Source: AC-56 sp963702195 (GTDB lineage: Bacteria > Actinomycetota > Thermoleophilia > Solirubrobacterales > 70-9). Taken from it: 64,000 bases of DNA. Positions 15,690 through 24,314 of the stretch are shown here, in pieces. The stretch covers positions 1,426,001-1,490,000 of the forward strand of contig OY969725.1 of the NCBI GenBank assembly GCA_963702195.1. Reading direction: 5' to 3'. Each line of letters opens with the position of its first letter. Position 1 is the first letter of the stretch. The position numbers and the translations under genes are program-made. The notes below the pieces were generated by a model that was not told the DNA's origin, searched no databases, and saw only the letters and a program-made list of their open reading frames with translations.

Positions 15690-17659
15690 GCGTGCACGAC
15701 GCACATCGGGCTCTCGGAGCCGTCCGCCGGGAACGCCTTCGCCAGGGCCTTCGCGATCAGCTGGGCTCGCGCCGCATACCCCGGCGAGGTGTAGTGGATG
15801 CCGTCCGGGATGTACCAGGAGTCCTTGGCGGCCGAGGCCCAGTCGAAGATGCGCATGTTCGGGTACTTGGAGCAGGCGTTCTCGAGGGCGCTGTTCCACT
15901 GCTCCATGTTCGTCTCCGCGTAGGGGCCGCTTCCGACCAGCGACTTCACGTTCACCCACATCACCGGCTGGTTGCCGATCACGGACATCATCCGGTCGAT
16001 CCGCGTGGAGAGCGCGATCGAGGAGCCTACGTAGACGTCGGCGGTGTCGTTGGTGCCGAGCGCGAGGACCCAGCAGCCGTCGTAGCCCTGGTTGATCAGG
16101 CTGCGGGCGACCTCCTGTGCGTTGGTGCCGCCCTGGAGCGTCTCGACGATCGACGTCGCCCCCGAGATCTCCATGTGCTGGTCCCTGACCCCCTGGTGTG
16201 CGTAGCGCGCCTCGATGCGATCGGCGCGCTTGGGCAGGTAGCTATGCGAGACCAGGCCCTCCGACGTGGAGTCCCCGATGTGCACCACCGACTTGCAGGA
16301 GGTGCCGTGCGACGGCGCCGTGCTCGTCGGGGTGGTGGCGGTGGTCGTGCGTGAGATGGTCCCGCCGGTCAGCGCCGCCTGCGCGTCCGCGTTCGAGTCC
16401 TGCGCCGTGAGGAAGCCGAAATGCGTCGGAGGGGCCGCTCCGGCCAGGCCGACGCAGGCGAGGAGAAGCGTGGCCAGAGCGACGCCTACGGCCACGCGGG
16501 CCTGCCGCGGGAGCGCCTTCGGCTTCCAGCTGCCGTCCTTGATTCGGCCCCAGAGGCGTCCGAGGGCGCCGTGGCGGACGGGCTCCTCGATAAAGCGCCA
16601 GGACAGCGCGGCGATGCCGATGCTCGCCGCGACCTGAAGCGCGGCGCGGAGCGGGTCGACGCCGCTCGTGACAGTGGGCGTGGTCAACACGATGATCGGG
16701 AACATCCACAGGTAGATGCCGTACGAGCGCACGCCGATCCACCGCAGCGGCTTCCAGCCCAGCGCGGGGCCGAGACGCGTGGCCGGGTGCACCAGGGCGG
16801 CGATGACGAACACGGTGGCCACCGACAGCACCACCATCCCGCCCTGGTAGAGGAACGGCGAGAAGTCGTTGGTGCGCCAGATGAGGACCGCGATCACGAC
16901 CAGCCCGCCGACCCCCAGCCCGTCCAGTATCCGGCGCGCGCCGATGCTCACGTTCGTGGTCAGATGGCGGCTCGGCCACACCATCGCCAGCGCGGCGCCG
17001 AAGAGAAGCCCGAACGCGCGCGTATCGGTGCCGTCGTACACGCGCGTGGAGTCGAACCCCGGGTGGTAGAGGACCGCCATCAAGATCGCCGACGCCGCGG
17101 CGAGCCCCAGGGTGACGAGAGCCAGGCGGGGCCGGATGCCCGTGGACGACTCCGGCTCCCTGACGAAGCGAAGGCCTCCGATCAGGAGCCAGGGCCAGAC
17201 GAGGTAGAACTGCTCCTCGACTCCGAGCGACCACAGGTTGCCCAGCGGGGAGGGTGGGGCGAAGCGCGCGAAGTAGGAGACGTGCTGGTCGATCAGCCAC
17301 CAGTTGTTGACGTAGAGCGCGGAGGAGATGACCGCGCCGCGAAGGTGGTCGAGCTGCGACGGGTCGGCGATCGTGATCCAGGCGGTGACCACGATCAGCA
17401 TCACGAACAGCGCCGGCAGCAGCCGCCGCGCACGGCGAAGCCAGAAGTTGCCGAGAGTCATCCGCCCGCCGTACCACTGCCCGAGCAGCAGGTCGGTGAT
17501 CAGGTAGCCGCTCAGCGTGAAGAAGACCGCGACGCCGAGAAGGCCGCCGGGCGCCCAGCCGAAGCCAAGGTGGTAGGCGATCACCGCGAGCACAGCGATT
17601 GCCCGGAGCCCATCCAGGCCCGGCATGTACCGCTGGTTGCGTTGGATTGGCTCAGGCAT
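15686..17659 (-). CDS. Acyltransferase-3 / SGNH-hydrolase fusion (OafB-like surface glycan O-acyltransferase)
   Basis: The 657-residue protein has an N-terminal acyltransferase-3 membrane domain starting YMPGLDGLRAIAVLAVIAYH (the conserved histidine closes this segment), with about ten membrane helices to residue ~370. After an extra helix comes an extracytoplasmic SGNH domain: block I HIGDSTSEGL, block III GTNDTAD, block V PDGIHY. Such fusions move an acetyl group from acetyl-CoA across the membrane onto cell-surface glycans or peptidoglycan. The start at ATG 17657-17659 is chosen because the homology begins there; an upstream start would add about 32 basic residues. It runs opposite to the pilus genes and ends on the DUF559 gene. 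Its target glycan is unknown. Confidence 0.88.
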   Translation of the reverse strand: MPEPIQRNQRYMPGLDGLRAIAVLAVIAYHLGFGWAPGGLLGVAVFFTLSGYLITDLLLGQWYGGRMTLGNFWLRRARRLLPALFVMLIVVTAWITIADPSQLDHLRGAVISSALYVNNWWLIDQHVSYFARFAPPSPLGNLWSLGVEEQFYLVWPWLLIGGLRFVREPESSTGIRPRLALVTLGLAAASAILMAVLYHPGFDSTRVYDGTDTRAFGLLFGAALAMVWPSRHLTTNVSIGARRILDGLGVGGLVVIAVLIWRTNDFSPFLYQGGMVVLSVATVFVIAALVHPATRLGPALGWKPLRWIGVRSYGIYLWMFPIIVLTTPTVTSGVDPLRAALQVAASIGIAALSWRFIEEPVRHGALGRLWGRIKDGSWKPKALPRQARVAVGVALATLLLACVGLAGAAPPTHFGFLTAQDSNADAQAALTGGTISRTTTATTPTSTAPSHGTSCKSVVHIGDSTSEGLVSHSYLPKRADRIEARYAHQGVRDQHMEISGATSIVETLQGGTNAQEVARSLINQGYDGCWVLALGTNDTADVYVGSSIALSTRIDRMMSVIGNQPVMWVNVKSLVGSGPYAETNMEQWNSALENACSKYPNMRIFDWASAAKDSWYIPDGIHYTSPGYAARAQLIAKALAKAFPADGSESPMCVVHA

Positions 17660-17797
17660 CCCGCCGCGTCCGAAAATGCTAGGACGTGCCGGTCGATCCG
17701 GCGCCTGCCCGGTCGCGTTCGTGACAAATCGCCCACGACGCACGCTCACGCCCACGCGACGCCCACCGGCAGTGCGTCCGCTGCGGGTGTCGAGAGC

Positions 17798-17824
17798 TAA
17801 AGGCCCACGCTGAGGCGACGATCT
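17798..17824 (+). promoter_or_regulatory. Weak sigma-28/WhiG-like promoter of pilT-pilC
   Basis: TAAA (17798-17801), 15 bases, GACGATCT (17817-17824). The -35 and spacing match the sigma-28 class, but only five of eight -10 positions match GCCGATAA. It ends nine bases before the pilT ATG, so the transcript would be nearly leaderless. It is listed because four other pilus gene starts have the same kind of element. Confidence 0.3.
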
Positions 17825-17832
17825 ACGAGGCG

Positions 17833-18951
17833 ATGAGCATCGACTTCGCCGCCGTGCTTACGAAGATGGTGGAGGTCCGCGCCTCCGACGTTCACCTCAC
17901 GCCGGGCTTCCCGCCCGCGCTGCGCGTCCGCGGGCGCATCGTCCCGATGGACGACTACCCGCAGCTGGGCCCGCAGGACACGCGCGAGATCGTCTACTCG
18001 ATCCTCAACGACTCGCAGCGCAAGCGCTTCGAGAACCAGCAGCAGCTCGACTTCGCCTACGCGATCCCGGGCGTCGCCCGTTTCCGCGTCAACACCTTCT
18101 TCCAGCGCGGCGCGATCTCCGCCGCCTTCCGCCACATCCCGGCCGAGATCGAGAGCCTCGACTCGCTCGGACTGCCGGCGGTGCTCGAGGAGTTCACCCG
18201 CAAGCCGCGTGGCTTCGTCCTCCTGACGGGGCCGACGGGCTCCGGCAAGTCGACCACGCTCGCGTCGATGGTCGACATGATCAACGGGGAGCGCGAGGAG
18301 CACATCCTCACGATCGAGGACCCGATCGAGTTCCTGCACTCGCACCGCAAGTGCATCGTCAACCAGCGCGAGATCGGCGCTGACGCGCAGGACTTCTCGG
18401 TGGCGCTGAAGGCCGCCCTGCGCGAGGACCCCGACGTGATCCTCGTCGGCGAGATGCGTGACCTGGAGACGATCTCGACGGCCCTGACCGCAGCCGAGAC
18501 CGGCCACCTCGTCTTCGCCACCCTCCACACGCAGTCGACCGCGCAGACCGTCGACCGGATCATCGACGTCTTCCCACCGCACCAGCAGCACCAGGTGCGG
18601 ATGCAGCTGTCGATTGCGCTTCAGGGGATCGTCACCCAGCAGCTCCTGCCGACGGCCGACGGTTCGGCGCGGGTCGTCGCCTGCGAGATCCTCGTCCCGA
18701 CCCCCGCGATCAGGAACCTGATCCGCGAGGGAAAGACGCACCAGATCTACTCGGCGCTGCAGACCTCCGGCGCGGTTGGCATGCAGACGATGGACGCCCA
18801 CCTGGCCCAGCTCGTGCGCAGCGGCAAGGTCAACCGCAAGCTGGCCGAGCAGCGCGCCTCCGTGCCAGAGGAGCTCAAGCGGCTACTGAGTGGGGTGGGG
18901 GGCACGGCAGTGCCGACCAACGGGCGCTCCACCGTTGAGGCCTACTCGTGA
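17833..18951 (+). CDS. pilT: Type IV pilus retraction ATPase PilT
   Basis: Hexameric motor for pilus retraction and twitching. The 372 residues contain the N-terminal VRASDVHLTPG domain, Walker A GPTGSGKSTT (133-142), the Asp box IEDPIEFLH, Walker B DVILVGEMRD (201-210), the His box TLHTQSTAQ, and the PilT-specific AIRNLIREGK near the C-terminus. It has no N-terminal MshEN extension, unlike PilB. Its TGA stop overlaps the GTG of pilC, so both are made from one message. A retraction motor indicates a dynamic pilus rather than a static secretion pseudopilus. Confidence 0.96.
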   Translation: MSIDFAAVLTKMVEVRASDVHLTPGFPPALRVRGRIVPMDDYPQLGPQDTREIVYSILNDSQRKRFENQQQLDFAYAIPGVARFRVNTFFQRGAISAAFRHIPAEIESLDSLGLPAVLEEFTRKPRGFVLLTGPTGSGKSTTLASMVDMINGEREEHILTIEDPIEFLHSHRKCIVNQREIGADAQDFSVALKAALREDPDVILVGEMRDLETISTALTAAETGHLVFATLHTQSTAQTVDRIIDVFPPHQQHQVRMQLSIALQGIVTQQLLPTADGSARVVACEILVPTPAIRNLIREGKTHQIYSALQTSGAVGMQTMDAHLAQLVRSGKVNRKLAEQRASVPEELKRLLSGVGGTAVPTNGRSTVEAYS

Positions 18952-20180
18952 GCACGTTCGCCTTCCGTGCCGTCGACCTCGCCGGCGTCCCGGCGCGGGG
19001 CGAGATGGACGCGTCCTCCAAGTCCGTCGTCTCCGACCAGCTTCGCCAGCGCGGCCTGATCGTCCTCGACATCAGCCAGAAGCGGGAGGCGATGAAGCTC
19101 GAGAGCATCTTCCAGCGCTTCAAGAGCGTCAACCTGCGGGCGCTCGCGGTCTTCTCGAGGCAGTTTGCGACTCTGATCGCCTCCGGCATGCCGATGCTCC
19201 GCTCGCTGTACACGCTGGAGCAGCAGACCGAGGACGAAATGCTCAGGGAGGCGATCGTCGCCGTTCGCGAGAACGTGGAGGCCGGCAGCTCGATCGCCCA
19301 GGCGATGGAGTCGCAGCCGGGGGTGTTCGATCCGCTCTACCGCTCGGTCGTCAAGGCGGGTGAGGATTCAGGGCGGTTGGAGGAGGCCCTCGACCGCGTC
19401 GCCAACCAGCTCGAGCGCCTGGATGCGCTCAGGCGCCAGGTGCGCTCCGCGATGACGTACCCAGCTTTGGTCTTCGGCCTCGCACTGATCGTGATGCTGG
19501 TGGTCGTCGCCGTGATCGTGCCGGTGTTCGTCGGCATCTTCCAGCAGATTGCCGCAGATCACCCAACCGAGGACACGAGCCTCCCGATCATGACGCAGAT
19601 GACGGTGGCCATATCCGATTTCGTGCGACATCAGTGGTACATCCTCATCGGAGGAGCGGCTGCGGGTACGTACGGCTTCCTTCGATGGAAGAAGACCGAT
19701 CGGGGTCGCCTTCGATGGGACCGCGTCAAGCTACGTATCCCACGGATCGGCGACGTGGTGCAGAAGGTTGCGCTCGCGCGCTGGTCCCGCACGTTCTCGG
19801 GCATGATCTCGTCGGGCGTCCCAATCCTCCAGGCGATCGAGATCTCGGGCGGAACGGCAGGAAACGCCGTCATCGGCCAGGCAATGGACGACGTCTACGC
19901 GTCGGTCAAGCGGGGCGGGACGATCGCGGGTCCGATGGCAGAGCATGAGGTCTTTCCGCCGATGGTCGAGCACATGGTGTCCGTGGGGGAGGAGTCGGGC
20001 CAGCTGGAGACGATGCTGGCCAAGATCGCGGACTTCTATGAGACGGAGGTAGACGCCAAGATCAAGGCCCTGACCTCCCTGATCGAGCCCGTGATGATCA
20101 TCCTGGTCGGAGGCGTCGTCGGCTTCATCGTGATCTCAATGTACCTGCCGATCTTCAGCCTCTACGACAAGATCCGGTAG
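18948..20180 (+). CDS. pilC: Type IV pilus inner-membrane platform protein PilC
   Basis: Platform on which PilB and PilT act. The 410 residues show two tandem T2SSF domains (about 68-190 and 270-395), each a cytoplasmic helical bundle beginning FSRQFATLIASGMPMLRSL and WSRTFSGMISSGVPILQAI, with three membrane segments (about 168-190, 220-240 and 378-398). The N-terminal STFAFRAVDLAG stretch is typical. Start is GTG 18948, overlapping the pilT stop. No pilus gene follows directly; the second pilus block starts some 16 kb further on. Confidence 0.94.
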   Translation: MSTFAFRAVDLAGVPARGEMDASSKSVVSDQLRQRGLIVLDISQKREAMKLESIFQRFKSVNLRALAVFSRQFATLIASGMPMLRSLYTLEQQTEDEMLREAIVAVRENVEAGSSIAQAMESQPGVFDPLYRSVVKAGEDSGRLEEALDRVANQLERLDALRRQVRSAMTYPALVFGLALIVMLVVVAVIVPVFVGIFQQIAADHPTEDTSLPIMTQMTVAISDFVRHQWYILIGGAAAGTYGFLRWKKTDRGRLRWDRVKLRIPRIGDVVQKVALARWSRTFSGMISSGVPILQAIEISGGTAGNAVIGQAMDDVYASVKRGGTIAGPMAEHEVFPPMVEHMVSVGEESGQLETMLAKIADFYETEVDAKIKALTSLIEPVMIILVGGVVGFIVISMYLPIFSLYDKIR

Positions 20181-20209
20181 GCGGCGGCGGCGGCTGTGAG
20201 TTTCGCTCG

Positions 20210-20268
20210 GAAACTTCAAATTCCGGGTTGAAACTTCAAGAAACTTCAAAAGCGCCCCGAAACTTCAA
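20210..20268 (+). repeat. Four direct repeats GAAACTTCAA on one DNA face
   Basis: Exact copies start at 20210, 20230, 20240 and 20259, that is at steps of 20, 10 and 19 bases, close to whole turns of the helix. The unit contains the small inverted pair GAA-AC-TTC. The repeats lie 30-90 bases after pilC in a gene-free stretch of lower GC. They look like a cooperative protein-binding array, or iterons, rather than a CRISPR, because spacers are absent or only 9-10 bases long. Confidence 0.75.
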
Positions 20269-20549
20269 GAGGCACGAAGGCGTCGAGATCTAATCCGACT
20301 CACTTCCGCTTTCACGCGAGGCTGTCGCACAAAGGGTCCTCGCGACATGCACCCCTAACGAGGCTCAGATAGCGACTGGATCGACTGGGCAGCCGGCCTG
20401 CAGGACGCGCGCCTGGTGGACGAGGCCGACGTTGTCCGGAGTGTTAACCCGTGCGGAGATCGGCTCCGATCGCCCCGGGTTGGGTTTATGCGACAGCCGC
20501 ACGCGAAAGCAGAAGCGAGTAAGGCGCGCTCCACAGTATCGTCGGCCCG
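20269..20549. other. Gene-free spacer after the repeats
   Basis: No convincing gene on either strand. The sequence has short stop-free frames on both strands but no start with a ribosome-binding site and no recognisable motif. It may be decayed coding sequence next to the transposase remnant. Confidence 0.5.
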
Positions 20550-20978
20550 GTGCCGACCAATCGCTCTGCCCCACGCGGCCCCGTGATCCCCGTCCTGACC
20601 TATCCAGACGTTCGCGCGGCGGTGGACTGGATGGTCGAGGCACTTGGATTCGTCGAGCAGGTCTGGATCGGTCCGAACCATCGAGCGCAGCTCAGCTTCG
20701 GCGATGGATCGCTGATCGTCGCCGACGCGACGCGCGAGCGGGTCCTTCCGACTGACGGCGAGGTGACCCAGTCGGTGATGCTCCGCGTGGAGGACGCGGC
20801 GAGTGTCTGCAAGCGGGTCGCGGAAAACGGCGCGAGCATCGTCGACGAGCCGACGGACTTCGAGTTCGGAGAGCGCCAGTGCTCGTTCGTCGATCCCTGG
20901 GATCACCGCTGGACGCTTACCCAGACGCTGCGCGACGTGGCTCCCGAAGACTGGGGCGGCAGGTCCGGGGCATCGTAG
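20550..20978 (+). CDS. VOC (glyoxalase/bleomycin-resistance) family protein
   Basis: The 142-residue protein has the paired beta-alpha-beta-beta-beta modules of the vicinal oxygen chelate fold. VIPVLTYPDVRAAVDWMVEALGF opens the first half, FGDGSLIVADA follows, and FGERQCSFVDPWDHRWTLTQTL closes the second half. It resembles the PhnB/YCII-like subgroup without a full set of metal ligands, so whether it is an enzyme or a binding protein is open. The GTG at 20550 is used as start. It stands alone between the repeat array and the transposase remnant. Confidence 0.72.
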   Translation: MPTNRSAPRGPVIPVLTYPDVRAAVDWMVEALGFVEQVWIGPNHRAQLSFGDGSLIVADATRERVLPTDGEVTQSVMLRVEDAASVCKRVAENGASIVDEPTDFEFGERQCSFVDPWDHRWTLTQTLRDVAPEDWGGRSGAS

Positions 20979-21149
20979 TCAGCGGCCCCGCCGCTGACAT
21001 GAGCGGGCCAGGCACTTCTGCTTTTCGCGCGAAGGGGCAGTCGGTGATTCACTAAGGCTTTCGGCAGATTCAGTGCGTCGCGGGACGTTCCGTGAGCACG
21101 GCATCCCCGGCATTGATCCCTGTGCGTATGACTTCCGGATAGCTGGGGT

Positions 21150-21640
21150 CGGCGCCGTAGCCGCGATCATCGGGTCGAGCTCCTCGAAGTCACCGCCCGT
21201 CGTGGTGATCTCGGCGGCGACGATGATCTGATCCTCGGTGGTGACCGCCTGGGCGTTGTAGGTGGGGATGAAGTTGCGCCCGAACTTCATCCGCCGCGCC
21301 TCTGTCAGCCGCCGCCGGCAGGTCTCAAGCGCTCGGACCGGTCGCGGCGCACTGGCTCGGGCCTGGAGGCGCGCTCGCGATCGAGCTCCTCCTTGGCCTC
21401 GCGAAGCCAGGCCCGGCGGCCGTGGCTCGTGCGAAGCCCCTCGGGCAGCTCGTCGCCGCGGGCGTCGCCGTGGAGCTCGTCCTCGGCGGCGTCCGCGGCC
21501 GCGATCTGCTCGTAGGTGCGGAGCGCTCCGTCGGAGGCGTCGGCGGCGAGCTTTGTGCCGTCGACCGCGACGACGCTGACGTCGACGATCCCGGCCTTGG
21601 CGGACACGTGGCCCCGTCGGAGCATTGGTGATCCTGACCG
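21150..21640 (-). pseudogene. Decayed IS1182-family transposase
   Basis: Two reading frames together match the middle of an IS1182-type DDE transposase. Frame one (about 21640-21305) has VSVVAVDGTKLAADAS, RTYEQIA and DAAEDELHGDARGDELPE. Frame two (about 21310-21150) continues with YNAQAVTTEDQIIVAAEITT and DFEELDPM. The frame changes between them and both termini of the protein are missing, so it cannot be active. No flanking inverted repeats were found. It marks past transposition in this accessory stretch. Confidence 0.8.
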
Positions 21641-22056
21641 GACCGGAGTTCGGAACGTTGACCGAGTCGAACGTTTGCGTGTCCCAGACATAGTTCTGGC
21701 GCAAGATCGCAAACAGCCCGGTTGAGCGGTCCTCGGCATCAGCGCCGGCGCAGACGTCGGTGAGTCGGCGACGGCTGCTGACCTCCCATTCGGTGTGGGT
21801 GGGCCAGATCAGCTCGGTTGAGCAGCGATGGAGTCGGGCTGCTTCGCCCCTCCCCGGTGGGCCTACTTCAGCATCGGCCACGATGTATTGAGGTCGCCGC
21901 CGAGGTGCCCTTGACCCGGAAGGCGTGCCGTGGATTGCCGACCCACCCGGCACGCGGCACTTGCGGGGCGGGCGCGGGACGCCGCATTGCGCTATTGATC
22001 TGCCAGCGAGCCACTCGGCTCGTGAGTCGAACGGGACCGAGAGAACGGGAGCATCG
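21641..22056. other. Gene-free stretch before the YHYH lipoprotein
   Basis: No supported gene. It may hold further remnants of the transposon (the minus strand reads NYVWDTQTFDSVN before the recognisable transposase part) and the promoter of the next gene. The GAGAACGGGAG at about 22040-22050 serves as ribosome-binding site for the following ATG. Confidence 0.45.
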
Positions 22057-23058
22057 ATGAACTCGACGACACGATCGACGGCGGCCGTCCTGAGCCTGCT
22101 CGCATTGCTCGCACTCGCGGGCTGCGGCGGCGGAAGCGGCGGCAACGAGACCACGACGAGCAACACGGACAGCACGAGCGAATCGGGGACCGGCGAGTCC
22201 TCCGGCATCACGGCGACCCCGATCAACCTCCGCAAGCTCCCGCTCGGGGACGACATGTACAAGACCGACGGTCCCAAGGCCGGCTACGTCTACTCATGCA
22301 TCACCAACTTCAACGGCAGCGGCGCTTTCGAGCAGGGGCCGTGGATCGACGCGAAGGCCGGGACCTGGAACCTGAACAAGAAGATCTACGTCCAGGGGCA
22401 CGTCCACTGGGACTCCCAATTCGACGAGCACGTCTCCGGCTCCGAGCGCGACCTCGAGGGCAACGGCCTGCCGCCGCAGACGTCCGGCGTCTTCCCGGTC
22501 AAGTCGTCCGATCCGGCCTACCAGTACGACCGGAACCCGAACTCAATCGCCGCCTACACGCTGAACGCGAGCCTGCCCGCGAACCCGAAGCGGGCCACGA
22601 AGCCGAGCTGCGTCGGCGGCACCATCGGCGTGATGAAGAACGGCGTCGCGCTGTTCAGCGCATTCGACGCGGGCGGCCGCGACGCCGTCGCCACCGAGAT
22701 CCAGGATCACTGCGATGCCCATCCGGAGAGGACCGGCCAGTACCACTACCACGGGCTCTCGACCTGCCTCTACGACTACAAGGAGGCCGATGCACCACGC
22801 TCGGAGCTGCTCGGCTGGGCTCTCGACGGCTACGGCATCTACGTCGAACGCGACTCGGAGGGAACGATGCTCTCCAGTGCTGACCTCGACGTCTGTCACG
22901 GCCGCACGAGCAAGGTCAAGTGGAACGGGAAGAAGCAGCGCATCTACCACTACGACATGACCCTCGACTTCCCCTATGCGGTCGCCTGCTACCGCGGAAC
23001 CCCGATCACGCAGGCCGAGGGCCTGACCATCGGGGGGCCGGGCGGTACGGGCCCCTAG
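22057..23058 (+). CDS. YHYH-domain lipoprotein
   Basis: The 333-residue product starts with a lipoprotein signal peptide (LLALLALAGC, lipid-carrying cysteine at about 23), a Gly/Ser/Thr linker, and then an extracytoplasmic domain carrying GQYHYHGLSTCL and, later, QRIYHYDMTLDFPYAVACYRG. This fits the YHYH domain family found in secreted proteins of bacteria and eukaryotes, whose biochemical role is not established. The paired cysteines suggest disulfides. The ATG follows a good Shine-Dalgarno. The gene stands alone next to the transposase remnant. Confidence 0.85.
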   Translation: MNSTTRSTAAVLSLLALLALAGCGGGSGGNETTTSNTDSTSESGTGESSGITATPINLRKLPLGDDMYKTDGPKAGYVYSCITNFNGSGAFEQGPWIDAKAGTWNLNKKIYVQGHVHWDSQFDEHVSGSERDLEGNGLPPQTSGVFPVKSSDPAYQYDRNPNSIAAYTLNASLPANPKRATKPSCVGGTIGVMKNGVALFSAFDAGGRDAVATEIQDHCDAHPERTGQYHYHGLSTCLYDYKEADAPRSELLGWALDGYGIYVERDSEGTMLSSADLDVCHGRTSKVKWNGKKQRIYHYDMTLDFPYAVACYRGTPITQAEGLTIGGPGGTGP

Positions 23059-23119
23059 GCCCGGACTCCTCAGCGCCTTCGACGCCCCAAGCGAATGTCC
23101 GCGAGGGCTGGGGGCCGCG

Positions 23120-23812
23120 CTAGGACATCGCCTCCTTGGTGCCGCGCCGGATCAGCCAGATGTTGACCGGGTAAGTCGTCGCGAACCCGAGGCACATCCC
23201 CACCTGCATCAGAAACCAGTAGGAGGCCGTCGTCGGCGGGAGGTGCGGGTTCGTGAACAGGACCAGCTGCATGATCGCCATCCAGCCGAAGAGGCCGACC
23301 TCGAAGGCCGTCAGCGACAGCGCGTCGGCCTTGAACGCTCGGCCCAGCACCAGCCCGCGTGAGAGGTCCGGCCGCATCGGGCTGATCGACCAGAACTGGA
23401 AGGCGATCCCGAGGGCGAAGGCGAAGCTGTAGTCGAAGACGTACTCGTAGGGGAGCGCGAGCCCCGCGATCGCGAGGGCCGTGGCAAAGACGATCCAGGT
23501 GGCGATGATGTCGCCGAGCGTGCAGCCGGCGCCGCAGTGGCTGGCACCGACGGCGACGCGCACGCCGAACGGGCGCGGCCCCGCCTCGCCGTGCTCCGCC
23601 TCGTAGCGAGGGCTCTTCGGCCGGCCCCAGTGCCAGTACGCCCACAGTCCCAGCGGTCCCGTGTAGAGCGCGGTGATCGGCCAGACCGCCTCCATCACGG
23701 CCATCCGCTGGCGATATCCGCGCCCGAACATGTCCCAGGCGATCACGGCCGCGCAGACCGCGGCCACGGCGAGCGAGATCCTGGCGAGCGTTTCGAGCCA
23801 GTCCGGCGGCAT
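23120..23812 (-). CDS. DUF4396 integral membrane protein
   Basis: The 230-residue protein has about six membrane segments. The signature SHCGAGCTLGDIIATWIVF (residues ~90-108) with its cysteine pair and histidine is the hallmark of DUF4396, often annotated as a copper- or metal-related membrane protein without proof. It starts MPPDWLETLARISLA at 23812. It converges on the YHYH lipoprotein gene, 61 bases apart. Function unknown. Confidence 0.82.
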   Translation of the reverse strand: MPPDWLETLARISLAVAAVCAAVIAWDMFGRGYRQRMAVMEAVWPITALYTGPLGLWAYWHWGRPKSPRYEAEHGEAGPRPFGVRVAVGASHCGAGCTLGDIIATWIVFATALAIAGLALPYEYVFDYSFAFALGIAFQFWSISPMRPDLSRGLVLGRAFKADALSLTAFEVGLFGWMAIMQLVLFTNPHLPPTTASYWFLMQVGMCLGFATTYPVNIWLIRRGTKEAMS

Positions 23813-24314
23813 GCCCGCCCCAGGAAATCAGACCGTGTCGTCCAGGAAGCGCGCGTGGCGGCGGTCTGACGGTTGTTGCCCGCGCGGCGCTCGCAGTGAG
23901 CGGACGGCGACCGAGCGTGCGACCGCCGCCGTCGCGGACTCCTGGATCACGGAAGGGCGGCGGGTGATCAGCGCCCTGCTGGCCGCGGCGGCGGCCGGCA
24001 GGCCGGCAGGCCGCCGGTGTACCCGGTCGGCGAAGGCGGACCTTCCGGGCAATCCCGCTGTTGACACCGGAACCTCTCCCCGCGGGAGAGGGAGGGCCGA
24101 TGCACGCTACTTTGCTTCTAACTAAGCGGCGAGAGCGAACTCATGGTCCGCAGTTCTTGGTTTTCCCCGGGCCTTACGAGGCCTCCAGGAACCTCGACCT
24201 GCAATCAGACGCGCGGAACAACCACGTCGAAGCCTGTCGTCCCCATGCTATGTGCATCCCCATCGTAGGCGCGGCGTGCGGCTTGCCGAGCTTGGCCCAC
24301 AACTGACAGTCGGG
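23813..24314. other. 500-base stretch without a supported gene
   Basis: Several open frames cross it, but none has a plausible start, composition or motif. A hairpin CTCTCCC-CGC-GGGAGAG sits at about 24075-24091, right after a TTGACA at 24061. An inverted pair ACTGAC/GTCAGT (about 24302-24319) lies at the end of the following minus-strand gene. It may be remains of lost genes. Confidence 0.5.

Noticed and set aside
17660..17755. N-terminal extension of the acyltransferase-SGNH protein
   Set aside because: The extra 32 residues are basic and lie before the conserved YMPGLDGLRA start; ATG 17659 suffices.
20210..20268. CRISPR array
   Set aside because: Units are ten bases and spacers are zero to ten bases; no cas genes.
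20979..22277. 432-residue minus-strand frame as an intact transposase
   Set aside because: Only about 50 residues in this frame match IS1182; the rest of the match lies in another frame, so the gene is broken.
23828..24067. 79-residue minus-strand open frame in the gap
   Set aside because: No ribosome-binding site, no motif, Ala/Arg-rich shadow-like composition.
24061..24091. TTGACA followed by a hairpin as a promoter or small RNA
   Set aside because: No -10 and no downstream gene on this strand; kept only as a remark on the gap.
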